Origin: CBDDGJ01 sp965199285
GTDB taxonomy: Bacteria; Pseudomonadota; Alphaproteobacteria; RS24
DNA: 64,000 nt
NCBI GenBank assembly: GCA_965199285.1
Contig: OZ240687.1
Location: 2,042,771-2,106,770, forward strand
Direction: 5' to 3'
The position numbers and the translations under genes are program-made. Below, piece after piece: positions 16,967 through 25,792 of the stretch (position 1 is the first letter of the stretch; each line of letters opens with the position of its first letter). A model generated the notes under the pieces. That model did not search any database, was not told the DNA's origin, and saw nothing but the letters and a program-made list of their open reading frames with translations.

Positions 16967-17929
16967 CTAATTAAACGCCTCTTCCCATGTGCCTTGCGTG
17001 GCGGCGCGGCTATATTCAGTGGCGCGGCCTTCAAAGAAATTCATATGCTCTATGCCGTTTAGCATTTCATCCATCCACGGTAAGGGGTTTTTGGCAATAT
17101 CATAAATCGGGTTAAGGCCAAGCTGGCTGAGGCGGCGATTGCCGATAAAGCGAATATAATCTTTCACCTCTTGTGGTTCCAAGCCTTCTACCCCACCCAT
17201 CTCAAAGGCAAGGTCAATAAAGGCATCCTCATGCGTGACCACAGTCTCGCAAGCGGTGTAAAGATCGCGCTGCAGATCATCATTCCACAATTCAGGGTTT
17301 TCAGAAATAAATGTCCGGAACAGCTTGATGGTCGATTCCGTATGCAGGGTTTCATCACGCGCAGACCAAGTGACAATTTGCCCCATCCCTTTCATTTTAT
17401 TAAAGCGCGGGAAGTTCATCAAAATCGCAAAACTCGCAAATAGCTGCAAGCCTTCGGTAAAAGCTCCAAAGACCGCCAGCGTTTTGGCAATATCGGTTTT
17501 GGTTTCAACCCCCCATTCTTGCATATAATCATATTTATCTTTCATCTCGCCATATTTCAAAAACGCCTCATATTCAATTTCTGGCATGCCGATTGTATCG
17601 AGCAAATGCGAATAGGCGGCAATATGAATGGTCTCCATATTTGAAAACGCCGCCAGCATCATCTGAATTTCGGTTGGCTTAAAGACTTGCGAATAATGTT
17701 TCATATAGCAATTATTCACTTCAACATCGGCTTGCACAAAAAAGCGGAAAATTTGGGTAAGCAAATTGCGCTCAGCATCGGATAGGTTTTTTGCCCAGTC
17801 GCGCACATCTTCCGCCAATGGAACCTCTTCCGGCAACCAGTGAATCCGTTGTTGGGTGAGCCATGCATCATATGCCCATGGATACCGGAACGGCTTATAA
17901 ACCATACGTTCTTCTAATAGTGAGGCCAT
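16967..17929 (-). CDS. nrdB: Ribonucleotide reductase class I, beta subunit
   Basis: Houses the di-iron tyrosyl-radical cofactor that starts reduction of ribonucleoside diphosphates by NrdA. At 320 residues it is a normal length. QADVEVNN holds the first acidic ligand, METIHIAAY gives the glutamate, histidine and radical tyrosine in the usual spacing, and RDETLHTES gives the second glutamate and histidine. It is 57 bp downstream of nrdA on the same strand, and the PfpI-like gene follows. No ATP-cone is present in this subunit. Confidence 0.94.
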   Translation of the reverse strand: MASLLEERMVYKPFRYPWAYDAWLTQQRIHWLPEEVPLAEDVRDWAKNLSDAERNLLTQIFRFFVQADVEVNNCYMKHYSQVFKPTEIQMMLAAFSNMETIHIAAYSHLLDTIGMPEIEYEAFLKYGEMKDKYDYMQEWGVETKTDIAKTLAVFGAFTEGLQLFASFAILMNFPRFNKMKGMGQIVTWSARDETLHTESTIKLFRTFISENPELWNDDLQRDLYTACETVVTHEDAFIDLAFEMGGVEGLEPQEVKDYIRFIGNRRLSQLGLNPIYDIAKNPLPWMDEMLNGIEHMNFFEGRATEYSRAATQGTWEEAFN

Positions 17930-17986
17930 TGATATATTACTCCTGTTTACCTGTTGATGGGTCTTTTATTATTGGCAAGCCTTCTA

Positions 17987-20008
17987 TTATTGGCAAGCAA
18001 GACATTCATCATAATCATCTTCATTTTGTTGCGGCATGGCTTGGGCAGCCTCTACAACCTTATCACTTTCAGCCCGCTGAATAGACAGCGAACGACAATA
18101 ATAAAGTGACTTAACGCCCTTTTCCCATGCTTTCAGGTGGATTTGATGCAAGTCGCGCTTATGTACGTCACCTTGCAGGAAAATATTGAGCGATTGCGCC
18201 TGATCAATCATCGGGGCGCGGTCAGCGGCTAAATCGATCAACCAACGCTGGTCAAGTTCAAAGGCGGTTTTGAAGACGTCTTTTTCATCTTGGGTGAGAA
18301 AGGTTAAATGCTGCACCGAGCCTTTATTGGTAACAATAGATGACCATGTCTCATCATCATCCTTACCCTTGCTTTGTAAAAGGGTTTTTAGATGCCGGTT
18401 ACGGACATTAAACGAGCCGGAAAGCGTTTTATGGGTAAAACTATTGCCTGCAATCGGTTCAATGCCAGGGCTGGCGCCCCCACAAATGATCGATATGGAT
18501 GCGGTCGGCGCAATCGCGGTTTTATTTGAAAACCGTTCTTCAATGCCACATTCGGCCGCATCTTCACAGGCGCCGCGCTGTTTGGCGAGGCTAACAGAGG
18601 CGGCATCAGCCTTGTCTTTAATATGGGTGAAAATACGATTATTCCAAACCTTTGACATGACCGATTCCCACGGAATCATTTGCGATTGCAAAAAGCTGTG
18701 AAAGCCCATTACACCTAAGCCCACACTGCGCTCCCGAATGGCGGAATAGCGCGCTTTGGCCATATCATCGGGAGCGCGGTCAATGAAATCTTGCAACACA
18801 TTGTCAAGAAAGCGCATCACATCTTCAATAAAGTCTTCATCTTCATGCCATTCCAGATATTTTTCCAGATTAAGCGATGACAGGCAGCACACCGCGGTGC
18901 GCTCATTTTCAAGATGATCCAATCCGGTTGGCAAGGTGATTTCTGCACATAGATTAGACGTCTTCACCTCAAGCCCCAGCATTTTTTGCTGTTCAGGCCG
19001 GGCATTATTCACCGTATCTTTGAAAATCATATAAGGCTCGCCGGTTTCGATCCGCGTGGTGAGCATCCGAATCCATAAAGACCGCGCCGAAACGGTTTGT
19101 TGTACGGCGCCATCTTTCGGGCTTTTGAGCGCCCATTCTGCATCATCCTTAACCGCACGCATAAAGGCATCAGAGATTAAAACCCCATGATGCAAATTAA
19201 GCGCTTTGCGATTCACATCGCCCCCCGTCGGACGACGAATTTCAATAAATTCCTCAATTTCAGGATGGTCGACAGGTAAATAAACCGCCGCACTACCACG
19301 CCGCAGCGAGCCTTGTGAAATCGCCAGCGTCAGACTATCCATCACCCGAATAAACGGTACAATGCCCGAGGTTTTGCCATTCGCACCAACTTTTTCGCCC
19401 ATCGAACGCAAATTACCCCAATAGCTGCCAATCCCGCCACCGCGTGAAGCCAACCAAACATTTTCCGTCCATAAATCAACAATACTGCCAAGGCTATCAT
19501 TGGCTTCGTTCAAAAAACAGCTAATCGGTAACCCGCGCGCCGTACCGCCATTTGAGAGAACCGGTGTGGCCGGCATAAACCAGAGTTTTGAAATATAATC
19601 ATAAAGGCGCTGTGCATGCGCTTCATCATCGCCATAATAAGACGCAACCCGCCCAAATAGAGATTGAAACGTCTCCCCCGGCATAAGATAACGGTCGCGC
19701 ATGGTTTCACGACCAAATTCGGTCAGAAGTTCATCGCGATTATGGTCAATTTGCACCCGTGGACGCCCTGGAATCTGAACAAAATCGGTAACCTCAAAAC
19801 TTTTCTGAGGCGGTTCAGAAGATTCTTTTTGCGCAGATTTCATATGCGCAAATTTCTCAGCGTCAGCCTTTGCCAAAATCTGCTCAGCATCATCAAATGC
19901 AGAATCATCAGCAGGATCAAATGCAGCCTCAAGATTCATCTCTTTCAACCGTTCCTTTGTTATTTGTTCAGCGCGCTGTTCATCGCTTAAGTGTTTATCT
20001 TCAAACAT
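17987..20008 (-). CDS. nrdA: Ribonucleotide reductase class I, alpha subunit
   Basis: Catalytic subunit of 673 residues making dNDPs. Active-site cysteine regions are GLPISCFL and NLCAEITLP, and the C-terminal redox pair that shuttles electrons from thioredoxin or glutaredoxin is ECLACQ. PATPVLSNGGTARG is the family signature. The first roughly 70 residues are acidic and alanine-rich and do not resemble an ATP-cone, so the usual dATP off-switch seems missing. Just beyond the stop, a 14-nt sequence spanning the end of the gene is repeated (17967-17980 and 17985-17998), a small tandem duplication. Upstream is a 725-bp gap with an NrdR-type box. Confidence 0.94.
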   Translation of the reverse strand: MFEDKHLSDEQRAEQITKERLKEMNLEAAFDPADDSAFDDAEQILAKADAEKFAHMKSAQKESSEPPQKSFEVTDFVQIPGRPRVQIDHNRDELLTEFGRETMRDRYLMPGETFQSLFGRVASYYGDDEAHAQRLYDYISKLWFMPATPVLSNGGTARGLPISCFLNEANDSLGSIVDLWTENVWLASRGGGIGSYWGNLRSMGEKVGANGKTSGIVPFIRVMDSLTLAISQGSLRRGSAAVYLPVDHPEIEEFIEIRRPTGGDVNRKALNLHHGVLISDAFMRAVKDDAEWALKSPKDGAVQQTVSARSLWIRMLTTRIETGEPYMIFKDTVNNARPEQQKMLGLEVKTSNLCAEITLPTGLDHLENERTAVCCLSSLNLEKYLEWHEDEDFIEDVMRFLDNVLQDFIDRAPDDMAKARYSAIRERSVGLGVMGFHSFLQSQMIPWESVMSKVWNNRIFTHIKDKADAASVSLAKQRGACEDAAECGIEERFSNKTAIAPTASISIICGGASPGIEPIAGNSFTHKTLSGSFNVRNRHLKTLLQSKGKDDDETWSSIVTNKGSVQHLTFLTQDEKDVFKTAFELDQRWLIDLAADRAPMIDQAQSLNIFLQGDVHKRDLHQIHLKAWEKGVKSLYYCRSLSIQRAESDKVVEAAQAMPQQNEDDYDECLACQ

Positions 20009-20455
20009 AGTTTACTCCATCCTCGATAAGGGCGTAAGTACAATCATTAAATTATCCAAAACTTTCAGCAAAAATCTGTTTATGAGTCTGTGATTTGCCT
20101 GTGAATGTTTTACTTGTGAATGCTTTTCTACTAATTCCTTATAAGCATATTCCGTCTAGACACATAAAATTTTATAGATTTTACGATATTCTATCTGAGT
20201 AGATTTTCATCTGGCATATGACATAAGTAGTATTTAATTCGTAACTTACAATACTTATAGTTGTTTTGTGCCTTATACTTCTTTTATTTTCGTTATAATT
20301 AAGTATTATTACTTATCTATACTTTCTTAACTAAGTATAAAATTGCACTAAACGATCTCTCCCTTCCTTCTTTTTTATGTTTACAGCCTTCAAAATTACA
20401 CTTTATTTGTACTGCCAAGAGAGGTATTTAGGCGAAAGCAGAATTTTGCGACTAG
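20009..20455. other. AT-rich upstream region of nrdA, no gene seen
   Basis: About 450 bp of AT-rich sequence between the nrdA start and the NrdR-type box. If transcription of nrdA starts near the box, this would be a long untranslated leader. Short repeated words occur (for example TTGTGAATG-like sequences near 20100-20120), but I see no clear hairpin series, riboswitch signature or coding frame. Confidence 0.5.
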
Positions 20456-20471
20456 CTACTAGATATAGTGT
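20456..20471. promoter_or_regulatory. NrdR-type box
   Basis: On the minus strand the 16-mer reads ACACTATATCTAGTAG. It matches the NrdR consensus ACACWATATMTWGWGT at 14 of 16 positions, missing only the last two. NrdR represses ribonucleotide reductase genes, and nrdA is the nearest such gene (start 20008). The distance of about 450 bp is unusually large, and the usual second box about three turns away was not seen. A ribosome site and tiny ORF lie immediately on the other side. Confidence 0.6.
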
Positions 20472-20484
20472 ACAAGAGGAGAAC

Positions 20485-20544
20485 ATGTCAATCAGTAGTA
20501 TTTTGGGCGCTATTTTTATCCTATCAAACCCCGCAGAAATATAG
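20485..20544 (+). CDS. Possible 19-residue hydrophobic peptide
   Basis: A strong ribosome site, AGAGGAG, lies 4-10 nt before an ATG that opens MSISSILGAIFILSNPAEI and a stop. The frame begins 14 nt after the NrdR-type box, so it could be a leader peptide under NrdR or part of an RNA. There is no homology evidence and chance is not excluded; the ribosome site is the only real argument. The following 190 bp to wecA hold nothing else I recognise. Confidence 0.3.
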   Translation: MSISSILGAIFILSNPAEI

Positions 20545-20734
20545 GCTTTTTAAAGCTCAAAATAAAAATATTTTTGGCGCGCACAAATGAATCACTTCAC
20601 AAGAAATGTACAGAAAGCAAGTATTACTCAAGTAGAGTGATTCTTTTTTACCCACGATAAAATCCTCTAATGACGAGTCACATCAGCTCTGATATAAGAT
20701 AACTATCCCAGCGTGTTGTTGGAGGGGATATTAA

Positions 20735-21769
20735 ATGCTTAGCAGTTTTGTCTTATGGCTTAGTGGCATATCGGTCGTTACCTTTTTGGTGATCCGCCTG
20801 TTTACCCGCATTTCGCAAAAAGCGGGGCTGGCGGTTGAGCCTGATGCGCGTCGTCAACATAGCGGCACGATTCCGTTAATTGGCGGCTTTAGCATTTTTT
20901 TGGTTTATATGATCGCCACCACATCCTTAAATTTGGTGTCGCCGCTCTTTATTGCTTGTGCCGCCATTTTGATGATTACCGGTCTTATAGATGACCGCTT
21001 TGAAATATCAAGCCTGCTCAGATTTTCGATCCAAGCCCTAGTCGCGATTTTGATGGTTTATGGCGATGGGCCAGTGTTGACCTCTTTGGGCTTGGGGGTG
21101 TTTCCGGATTCTGTATCTAAGGAACCTTTGGGCATTATCTTTACTATTATTGCCACTATCGGACTTATGAATGCCTTTAATATGATTGATGGCATGGATG
21201 GTCTGGCGGCGGTTTGCGCGATGAGTTGTGTGAGCCTGTTATGGATTATGCTCGGTTTGGGCGGGGTATGGCCAGCGCCTTCTTTTATATTACAATCAGC
21301 GATTTTTATCGGTTGTCTGCTTGGCTTCCTATTTGTCAATTTGCAAATTCTAACCTGGCGGAAAGTCTTTCTTGGTGATGCCGGCAGTACATTGCTCGGC
21401 TTTATATTAGCGTGGTGGGTGATTGATTTTTCACAACAACCAACGACCCAAGCGCATATTCCGCCTGCAATGGCACTATGGATTCTTGCCATACCGGTGA
21501 CCGATACATTAGCGATTATCATCCGGCGGGTACGGGCGGGTAAATCACCCTTTGCCGGTGACCGTAAGCATTTGCATCACATTCTCCAACGGGCTGGCCT
21601 GTCGCCACGACAGGTATTATTTGCCTTTGTGGGCTTAGCTTATTTATTATTTGGACTTGGTTGGGGGCTATATTCTTTCACCACCCCGCTCATTTCGGCG
21701 CTCGCCTTTTTTACTCTGCCGTTTTTTATATTTCCAATTTTGAAAACCATTCTAGCCCGCTATGGATAA
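20735..21769 (+). CDS. wecA: Undecaprenyl-phosphate GlcNAc-1-phosphate transferase (WecA-like)
   Basis: An inner-membrane enzyme transferring a HexNAc-1-phosphate from UDP-sugar to undecaprenyl phosphate, the first step of many O-antigen and capsule pathways. At 344 residues with about ten membrane segments it is typical. The catalytic loops LIDDRFEIS, NMIDGMDGLA and KVFLGDAGSTLLGF are present, and the C-terminal GDRKHLHHILQRAGLS carries the HLHH motif of the WecA branch rather than MraY. A GGAGGGG ribosome site precedes the ATG. The glutamine amidotransferase gene starts 17 bp downstream. Confidence 0.9.
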   Translation: MLSSFVLWLSGISVVTFLVIRLFTRISQKAGLAVEPDARRQHSGTIPLIGGFSIFLVYMIATTSLNLVSPLFIACAAILMITGLIDDRFEISSLLRFSIQALVAILMVYGDGPVLTSLGLGVFPDSVSKEPLGIIFTIIATIGLMNAFNMIDGMDGLAAVCAMSCVSLLWIMLGLGGVWPAPSFILQSAIFIGCLLGFLFVNLQILTWRKVFLGDAGSTLLGFILAWWVIDFSQQPTTQAHIPPAMALWILAIPVTDTLAIIIRRVRAGKSPFAGDRKHLHHILQRAGLSPRQVLFAFVGLAYLLFGLGWGLYSFTTPLISALAFFTLPFFIFPILKTILARYG

Positions 21770-21786
21770 TCAGGGATAGGATATTC

Positions 21787-22629
21787 ATGACCCAGCTTTT
21801 GCTTATGGAAGGTAATATAATCGCGCGGCAAAATCAAGTTATGAGCTTGGGGATGCGAACCGCAAGCGGGATTTATAGGGCCGCGATTGAGGCGCATTTT
21901 CCAGATATTGCGATTGATATTATCAATGCGGCGGATCGGGGGCAAACTTTGCCTGCTGGCAGCCTTGACGCTTATGATGGTTTGGTGATTGCGGGCTCTG
22001 GTCTGCATGCTTATGATACGGATTTTGCAGTGACCAATCAGATTGATTTGCTCACCCAATTCGCGCAAACAGGGCGACCTATTTTGGGCAGTTGCTGGGG
22101 TATTCAGATTGCTGCCATCGCCGCGGGTGGGGCGGTTGCGCTTAGCCAAAAAGGGCGCGAAGCTGGTTTTTCTCGCACCATTATCAAAACCGAGGCGGGA
22201 CAAAGCCACCCTTTTTTGAGCGGTAAAGAACCTGCCTATCAAGCCCTATGTATTCATTATGATGAGGTTACGAAACTACCTGCTGATGCGGTGATTTTGG
22301 CTTATAATCAGCATAGTTTTGTGCAAGCGGCGCATTTTATGATTGGGCCATCAGAATTTTGGGGTATGCAATATCATCCCGAATTTGACCTTCCCCATAT
22401 GGCGCAAATTTTACGGGAAAATCAAAAAAATATGCTGGCCGAAGGCTTTTGCGAAACCGCGCAAGAGCTCACCGATTATATTGATAAAATCACCGCGCTT
22501 GCCGCCGCGCCTGATAATAAAGCGATGCGCTGGCAGCTAGGGATAGGTGATGATATTATCAATGACCAGATAAGACGGGCAGAAATTATAAATTGGATTG
22601 AGCAGCAAATCCTAAAGAAACATTCATAA
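21787..22629 (+). CDS. Class I glutamine amidotransferase-like protein
   Basis: A 280-residue single-domain protein resembling the amidotransferase half of GMP synthase. The nucleophile is in GSCWGIQIAA and the catalytic histidine and glutamate in YHPEFDLP, so the triad is complete. The ATG at 21787 follows AGGGATAGGA; an upstream in-frame ATG at 21661 is inside wecA and unlikely. No synthetase domain or partner gene is adjacent, so it may act as a peptidase or gamma-glutamyl hydrolase, or with a partner elsewhere. Confidence 0.82.
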   Translation: MTQLLLMEGNIIARQNQVMSLGMRTASGIYRAAIEAHFPDIAIDIINAADRGQTLPAGSLDAYDGLVIAGSGLHAYDTDFAVTNQIDLLTQFAQTGRPILGSCWGIQIAAIAAGGAVALSQKGREAGFSRTIIKTEAGQSHPFLSGKEPAYQALCIHYDEVTKLPADAVILAYNQHSFVQAAHFMIGPSEFWGMQYHPEFDLPHMAQILRENQKNMLAEGFCETAQELTDYIDKITALAAAPDNKAMRWQLGIGDDIINDQIRRAEIINWIEQQILKKHS

Positions 22630-22705
22630 TGCGGCAGATGAGAAGAGTTGCATCTCTTGGCGATAATGATATGATATAAATCACCGTGTTATAGGGAGAT
22701 GTAAT

Positions 22706-24022
22706 ATGCAAGCCTTGTCTGAAATTCTGGAAGCTGAAGAATTTGGTTATCATCCACCGCAAGGGGTAAAATATCAGACCCCGGATGGGTTTGACCTCAC
22801 TGATATTATGATGTTTACACAGGGGCAGCCGCATGAGTATTTTCATAAATTGCGGGCGCACGCACCAGTGAGCTGGTGGGAGCTGCCGGAACAAGCAAAA
22901 ATGGCAGGCTTTTGGTCGCTGACCCGCTATGAAGATGTCAAAAAATGCGATTTGGATGCGAAGCGGTTTTCGTCGCAAAAGGGCGGCATTTTAATGGGCT
23001 ATTCTGAGCAAGGCCCAAAGCGATTGCGCACCGCCTCTCTCGATAATTTGATCAATATGGATAACCCGTTCCATATTCCGTTGCGGATGGAACATCGGCC
23101 TTTTTTTACGCCCGATTATATTGCGAAACTCCAAATAAAAGTTGAAGCCGAAGTTGACCGCCTGCTTGACCGGATTGAAGAAAAAGGGCCGGTGGTGGAT
23201 TGGGTGACCAGTTTTTCTGAATGGCTGCCGCTTTTTACCTTATGCGAAATGCTTGGGGTTGATCCGAAAGACCGCCCGAAAATTGTACGCTGGATGCATT
23301 ATCTTGAACTTGCTCAATATGTGACCTCTGACCCCGATAATAAGGTGAGCCTTCCCTTTATCGCAAAATTTTTATGGAATGTGCGGCAAATGTTTCGCTA
23401 TGGCGAAAAAGTATTGCGCGACCGGCGCAAAAATCCGCGCGATGATTTATTGAGCGTGATTGCCAATGCCGAGATTGATGGGGAACCAATGTCGCAAAGC
23501 TATCTCGATGGCTCATGGCTGCTGATTATTTTTGCCGGCAATGATACGACCCGCAATTCGCTGTCTGGCACAATGCGTCTGTTGACTCAATTTCCAGACC
23601 AAAAGCAAATATTGCTGGAAGACCCGAGCCTTATCCCGCAACTCATACCCGAAGCTCTTCGGCTGGTTTCACCGGTTATGTATATGCGCCGCACCGCACT
23701 GGCGGAAGCCGAATTTTCAGGGCAAAAAATCCTGCCCAATGAAAAAGTGATTATGTGGTATGGCGCGGCCAATCGGGACCCAGATGTGTTCCATGAGCCT
23801 GATAAGATGGATATTTTTCGCAATAATGCCCAAGACCATCTGGCCTTTGGTACGGGCCCGCATGTCTGTCTTGGTCAACGGATTGCCAATATGCAGCTTG
23901 AAACCGCTTATCGCCGTATTCTCGACCGCTTCCCGAATATTCGCTGGACGGGTAAGCAGCGTCACGCGCCGAATAATTTTGTTCATGCCGTGTCGCATTT
24001 GGAAGTTGATATTGGAAGCTAA
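22706..24022 (+). CDS. Cytochrome P450
   Basis: A soluble bacterial P450 monooxygenase of 438 residues. The I-helix oxygen-binding segment is FAGNDTTRNS, the ExxR pair is EALR, and the heme-binding loop is FGTGPHVCLGQRIA with the axial cysteine. Redox partners (ferredoxin and its reductase) are not nearby. The substrate cannot be told from sequence; the general look is of CYP families acting on terpenoids, steroids or alkyl chains. A GGGAG ribosome site lies before the ATG. Confidence 0.93.
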   Translation: MQALSEILEAEEFGYHPPQGVKYQTPDGFDLTDIMMFTQGQPHEYFHKLRAHAPVSWWELPEQAKMAGFWSLTRYEDVKKCDLDAKRFSSQKGGILMGYSEQGPKRLRTASLDNLINMDNPFHIPLRMEHRPFFTPDYIAKLQIKVEAEVDRLLDRIEEKGPVVDWVTSFSEWLPLFTLCEMLGVDPKDRPKIVRWMHYLELAQYVTSDPDNKVSLPFIAKFLWNVRQMFRYGEKVLRDRRKNPRDDLLSVIANAEIDGEPMSQSYLDGSWLLIIFAGNDTTRNSLSGTMRLLTQFPDQKQILLEDPSLIPQLIPEALRLVSPVMYMRRTALAEAEFSGQKILPNEKVIMWYGAANRDPDVFHEPDKMDIFRNNAQDHLAFGTGPHVCLGQRIANMQLETAYRRILDRFPNIRWTGKQRHAPNNFVHAVSHLEVDIGS

Positions 24023-24103
24023 TAATTGTGAGAGCGTATAATTATACGCTTCATATTCATCATACCCAAAATATAAGAGAGCCATATGATTGGCGGGTTA
24101 TCG

Positions 24104-25198
24104 TTATAATAAGCAATAACCACCGGATGGGGCGCGGGTAAGCCGTTCTGCTAGCTCCAACTCTATCAGCACAAGATTAACAACTGGTACAGGGAGGTCG
24201 GAAAGACGAATGATCTCATCAATATCAATCGGCGTTGGCCCAAGCAGCGATATGATGCTTTGCCTTTGTGAATCATCAATATCTGGTGGCGTGATCGGGT
24301 GCAGAGGGGTGAGGCGCTGCTGGCGTGCTTCAACTGCATCACGGTTCATAAGGGGGCGCAAGACCGCCATAACGTCCGAGCCATTTTCAACCAGACTCGC
24401 GCCATCGCGAATAAGATTATTACTACCATGACAGCGTGTATCCAGCGGTGAACCTGGTACAGCCATCACTTCGCGCCCTTGTTCGGCGGCAAAGCGCGCG
24501 GTGATTAATGTGCCAGAGCGTCGCGCCGCCTCCACCACCAGCACCGCCAGCGACAGGCCGGAGATAATACGATTGCGGCGCGGAAAATGCGCTGATAAGG
24601 GCTGAGTTCCTGGTGCATGTTCGGTTAAGACAAGTCCGGTTTGCATCATTTGGTGTTGTAACTCTTTATGTTCTTTCGGGTAAGTAATATCAACCCCATT
24701 GGCGATAATACCAATCGTGCCGGTGGTGATGGCATGGTGATGAGCGGTGCCATCAATGCCACGGGCAAGACCAGAAACAATCACAATTTCAGCGCCGATT
24801 GCTTCGACAATCTGGCTGGTGACTTTATGCGCCGCCGCCGAAGCGTTGCGCGCCCCAACAATCGCCAGCGCTGGTTTTTGTAATAAAGACATATCACCAA
24901 ATGCACCCAAAATCGGGGGCGCATCGGATAGGGGCTGCAAGGCTGCCGGATAATCAGCTTCCCCCCATATCAGAATCCGGCCGCCTAATTCTGTGCTGCG
25001 CGCATGTTCTTTTTGTGCTTCTGCTTGAGAGGCAGGAACAAGTTTTCGTTTACGTCCCCCGCGCACAGAAATATCTGGCAAAGCATCAAGGGCGGCTTGG
25101 GCGGTGCCATAAATCTGTAAAAGTTTCTGAAATGTGACCGGACCAATATGGTCGGTACGCGCCAGCCGGATACTGGCAATACGCTCTTTAGTCTCCAT
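24104..25198 (-). CDS. dprA: DNA-processing protein A
   Basis: Loads RecA on incoming single-stranded DNA during natural transformation; found in nearly all bacteria. The Rossmann-like core shows LAIVGARNASAAAH, VSGLARGIDGTAHHHAI, GIIANGVDITYP and PRRNRIISGLS, then SGTLITARFAAEQGREVMAVPG. A C-terminal winged-helix segment (PTPIDIDEIIRLSDLPVPVV) follows. The start chosen is ATG 25198, which overlaps the plsY stop by 11 bp; the frame stays open upstream to an ATG at 25270 inside plsY. Position after plsY is a common bacterial arrangement. Confidence 0.92.
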   Translation of the reverse strand: METKERIASIRLARTDHIGPVTFQKLLQIYGTAQAALDALPDISVRGGRKRKLVPASQAEAQKEHARSTELGGRILIWGEADYPAALQPLSDAPPILGAFGDMSLLQKPALAIVGARNASAAAHKVTSQIVEAIGAEIVIVSGLARGIDGTAHHHAITTGTIGIIANGVDITYPKEHKELQHQMMQTGLVLTEHAPGTQPLSAHFPRRNRIISGLSLAVLVVEAARRSGTLITARFAAEQGREVMAVPGSPLDTRCHGSNNLIRDGASLVENGSDVMAVLRPLMNRDAVEARQQRLTPLHPITPPDIDDSQRQSIISLLGPTPIDIDEIIRLSDLPVPVVNLVLIELELAERLTRAPSGGYCLL

Positions 25199-25790
25199 TT
25201 TTCTGTCCGATACGTGGTTCTTCGCCTTGCCAGAGGCGCTGAATATTTTGCCGATGCGTCCAAACCACAATCACCGATAAGGCGGTGGCGAGCATGGCGA
25301 TATTTTGTACCCCAATCACAAATAGAAAAGCGGGTGTGATCACGCTTGCCATCAGTGCTGCGAGGGAGGATATGCGATACAGCACCGCCGTCATCAACCA
25401 GCTTCCAGCAAAAACCAATCCGGCAAGCGGTAAAGCCGCCAGCATAATACCGATATAACAGGCAATTCCTTTGCCGCCTTTGAACTTCAGCCAGATCGGG
25501 AATAAATGCCCAAAAAAAGCGGCCAGCCCCGCCCATAAATATATCTCCGCCGCCATTCCATATTGCTGAAAAATCATAATCGGTAGCGCGGCTTTCGTGG
25601 CATCGGCGAATAATGTCATCGCTGCAATTGGCTTATTGCCAGTGCGCAAAACATTGGTTGAACCAATATTGCCAGAACCAATATCGCGAATATCTCCCAG
25701 CCCTACCATTTTCGTAAATAACAAGCCGTAAGGCACGGAACCAGATAAATACCCTAATATAATAACAATGATATAGTCGCTTAACATCAC
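25188..25790 (-). CDS. plsY: Acyl-phosphate glycerol-3-phosphate acyltransferase
   Basis: Transfers an acyl group from acyl-phosphate to glycerol-3-phosphate at the inner membrane, the first step of phospholipid synthesis. The 200-residue protein has the three PlsY motifs: GYLSGSVPYGLL, GSGNIGSTNVLRTGNK and FKGGKGIA. About five membrane segments are visible. Two adjacent ATGs (25790, 25787) are possible starts. It lies between pyrC' and dprA in one co-directional run with very short gaps. Confidence 0.93.
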   Translation of the reverse strand: MMLSDYIIVIILGYLSGSVPYGLLFTKMVGLGDIRDIGSGNIGSTNVLRTGNKPIAAMTLFADATKAALPIMIFQQYGMAAEIYLWAGLAAFFGHLFPIWLKFKGGKGIACYIGIMLAALPLAGLVFAGSWLMTAVLYRISSLAALMASVITPAFLFVIGVQNIAMLATALSVIVVWTHRQNIQRLWQGEEPRIGQKNGD

Positions 25791-25792
25791 GC

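Noticed and set aside
20398..20413. A second NrdR box (ACACTTTATTTGTACT)
   Set aside because: Only about 11 of 16 positions match and the spacing to the strong box is not typical.
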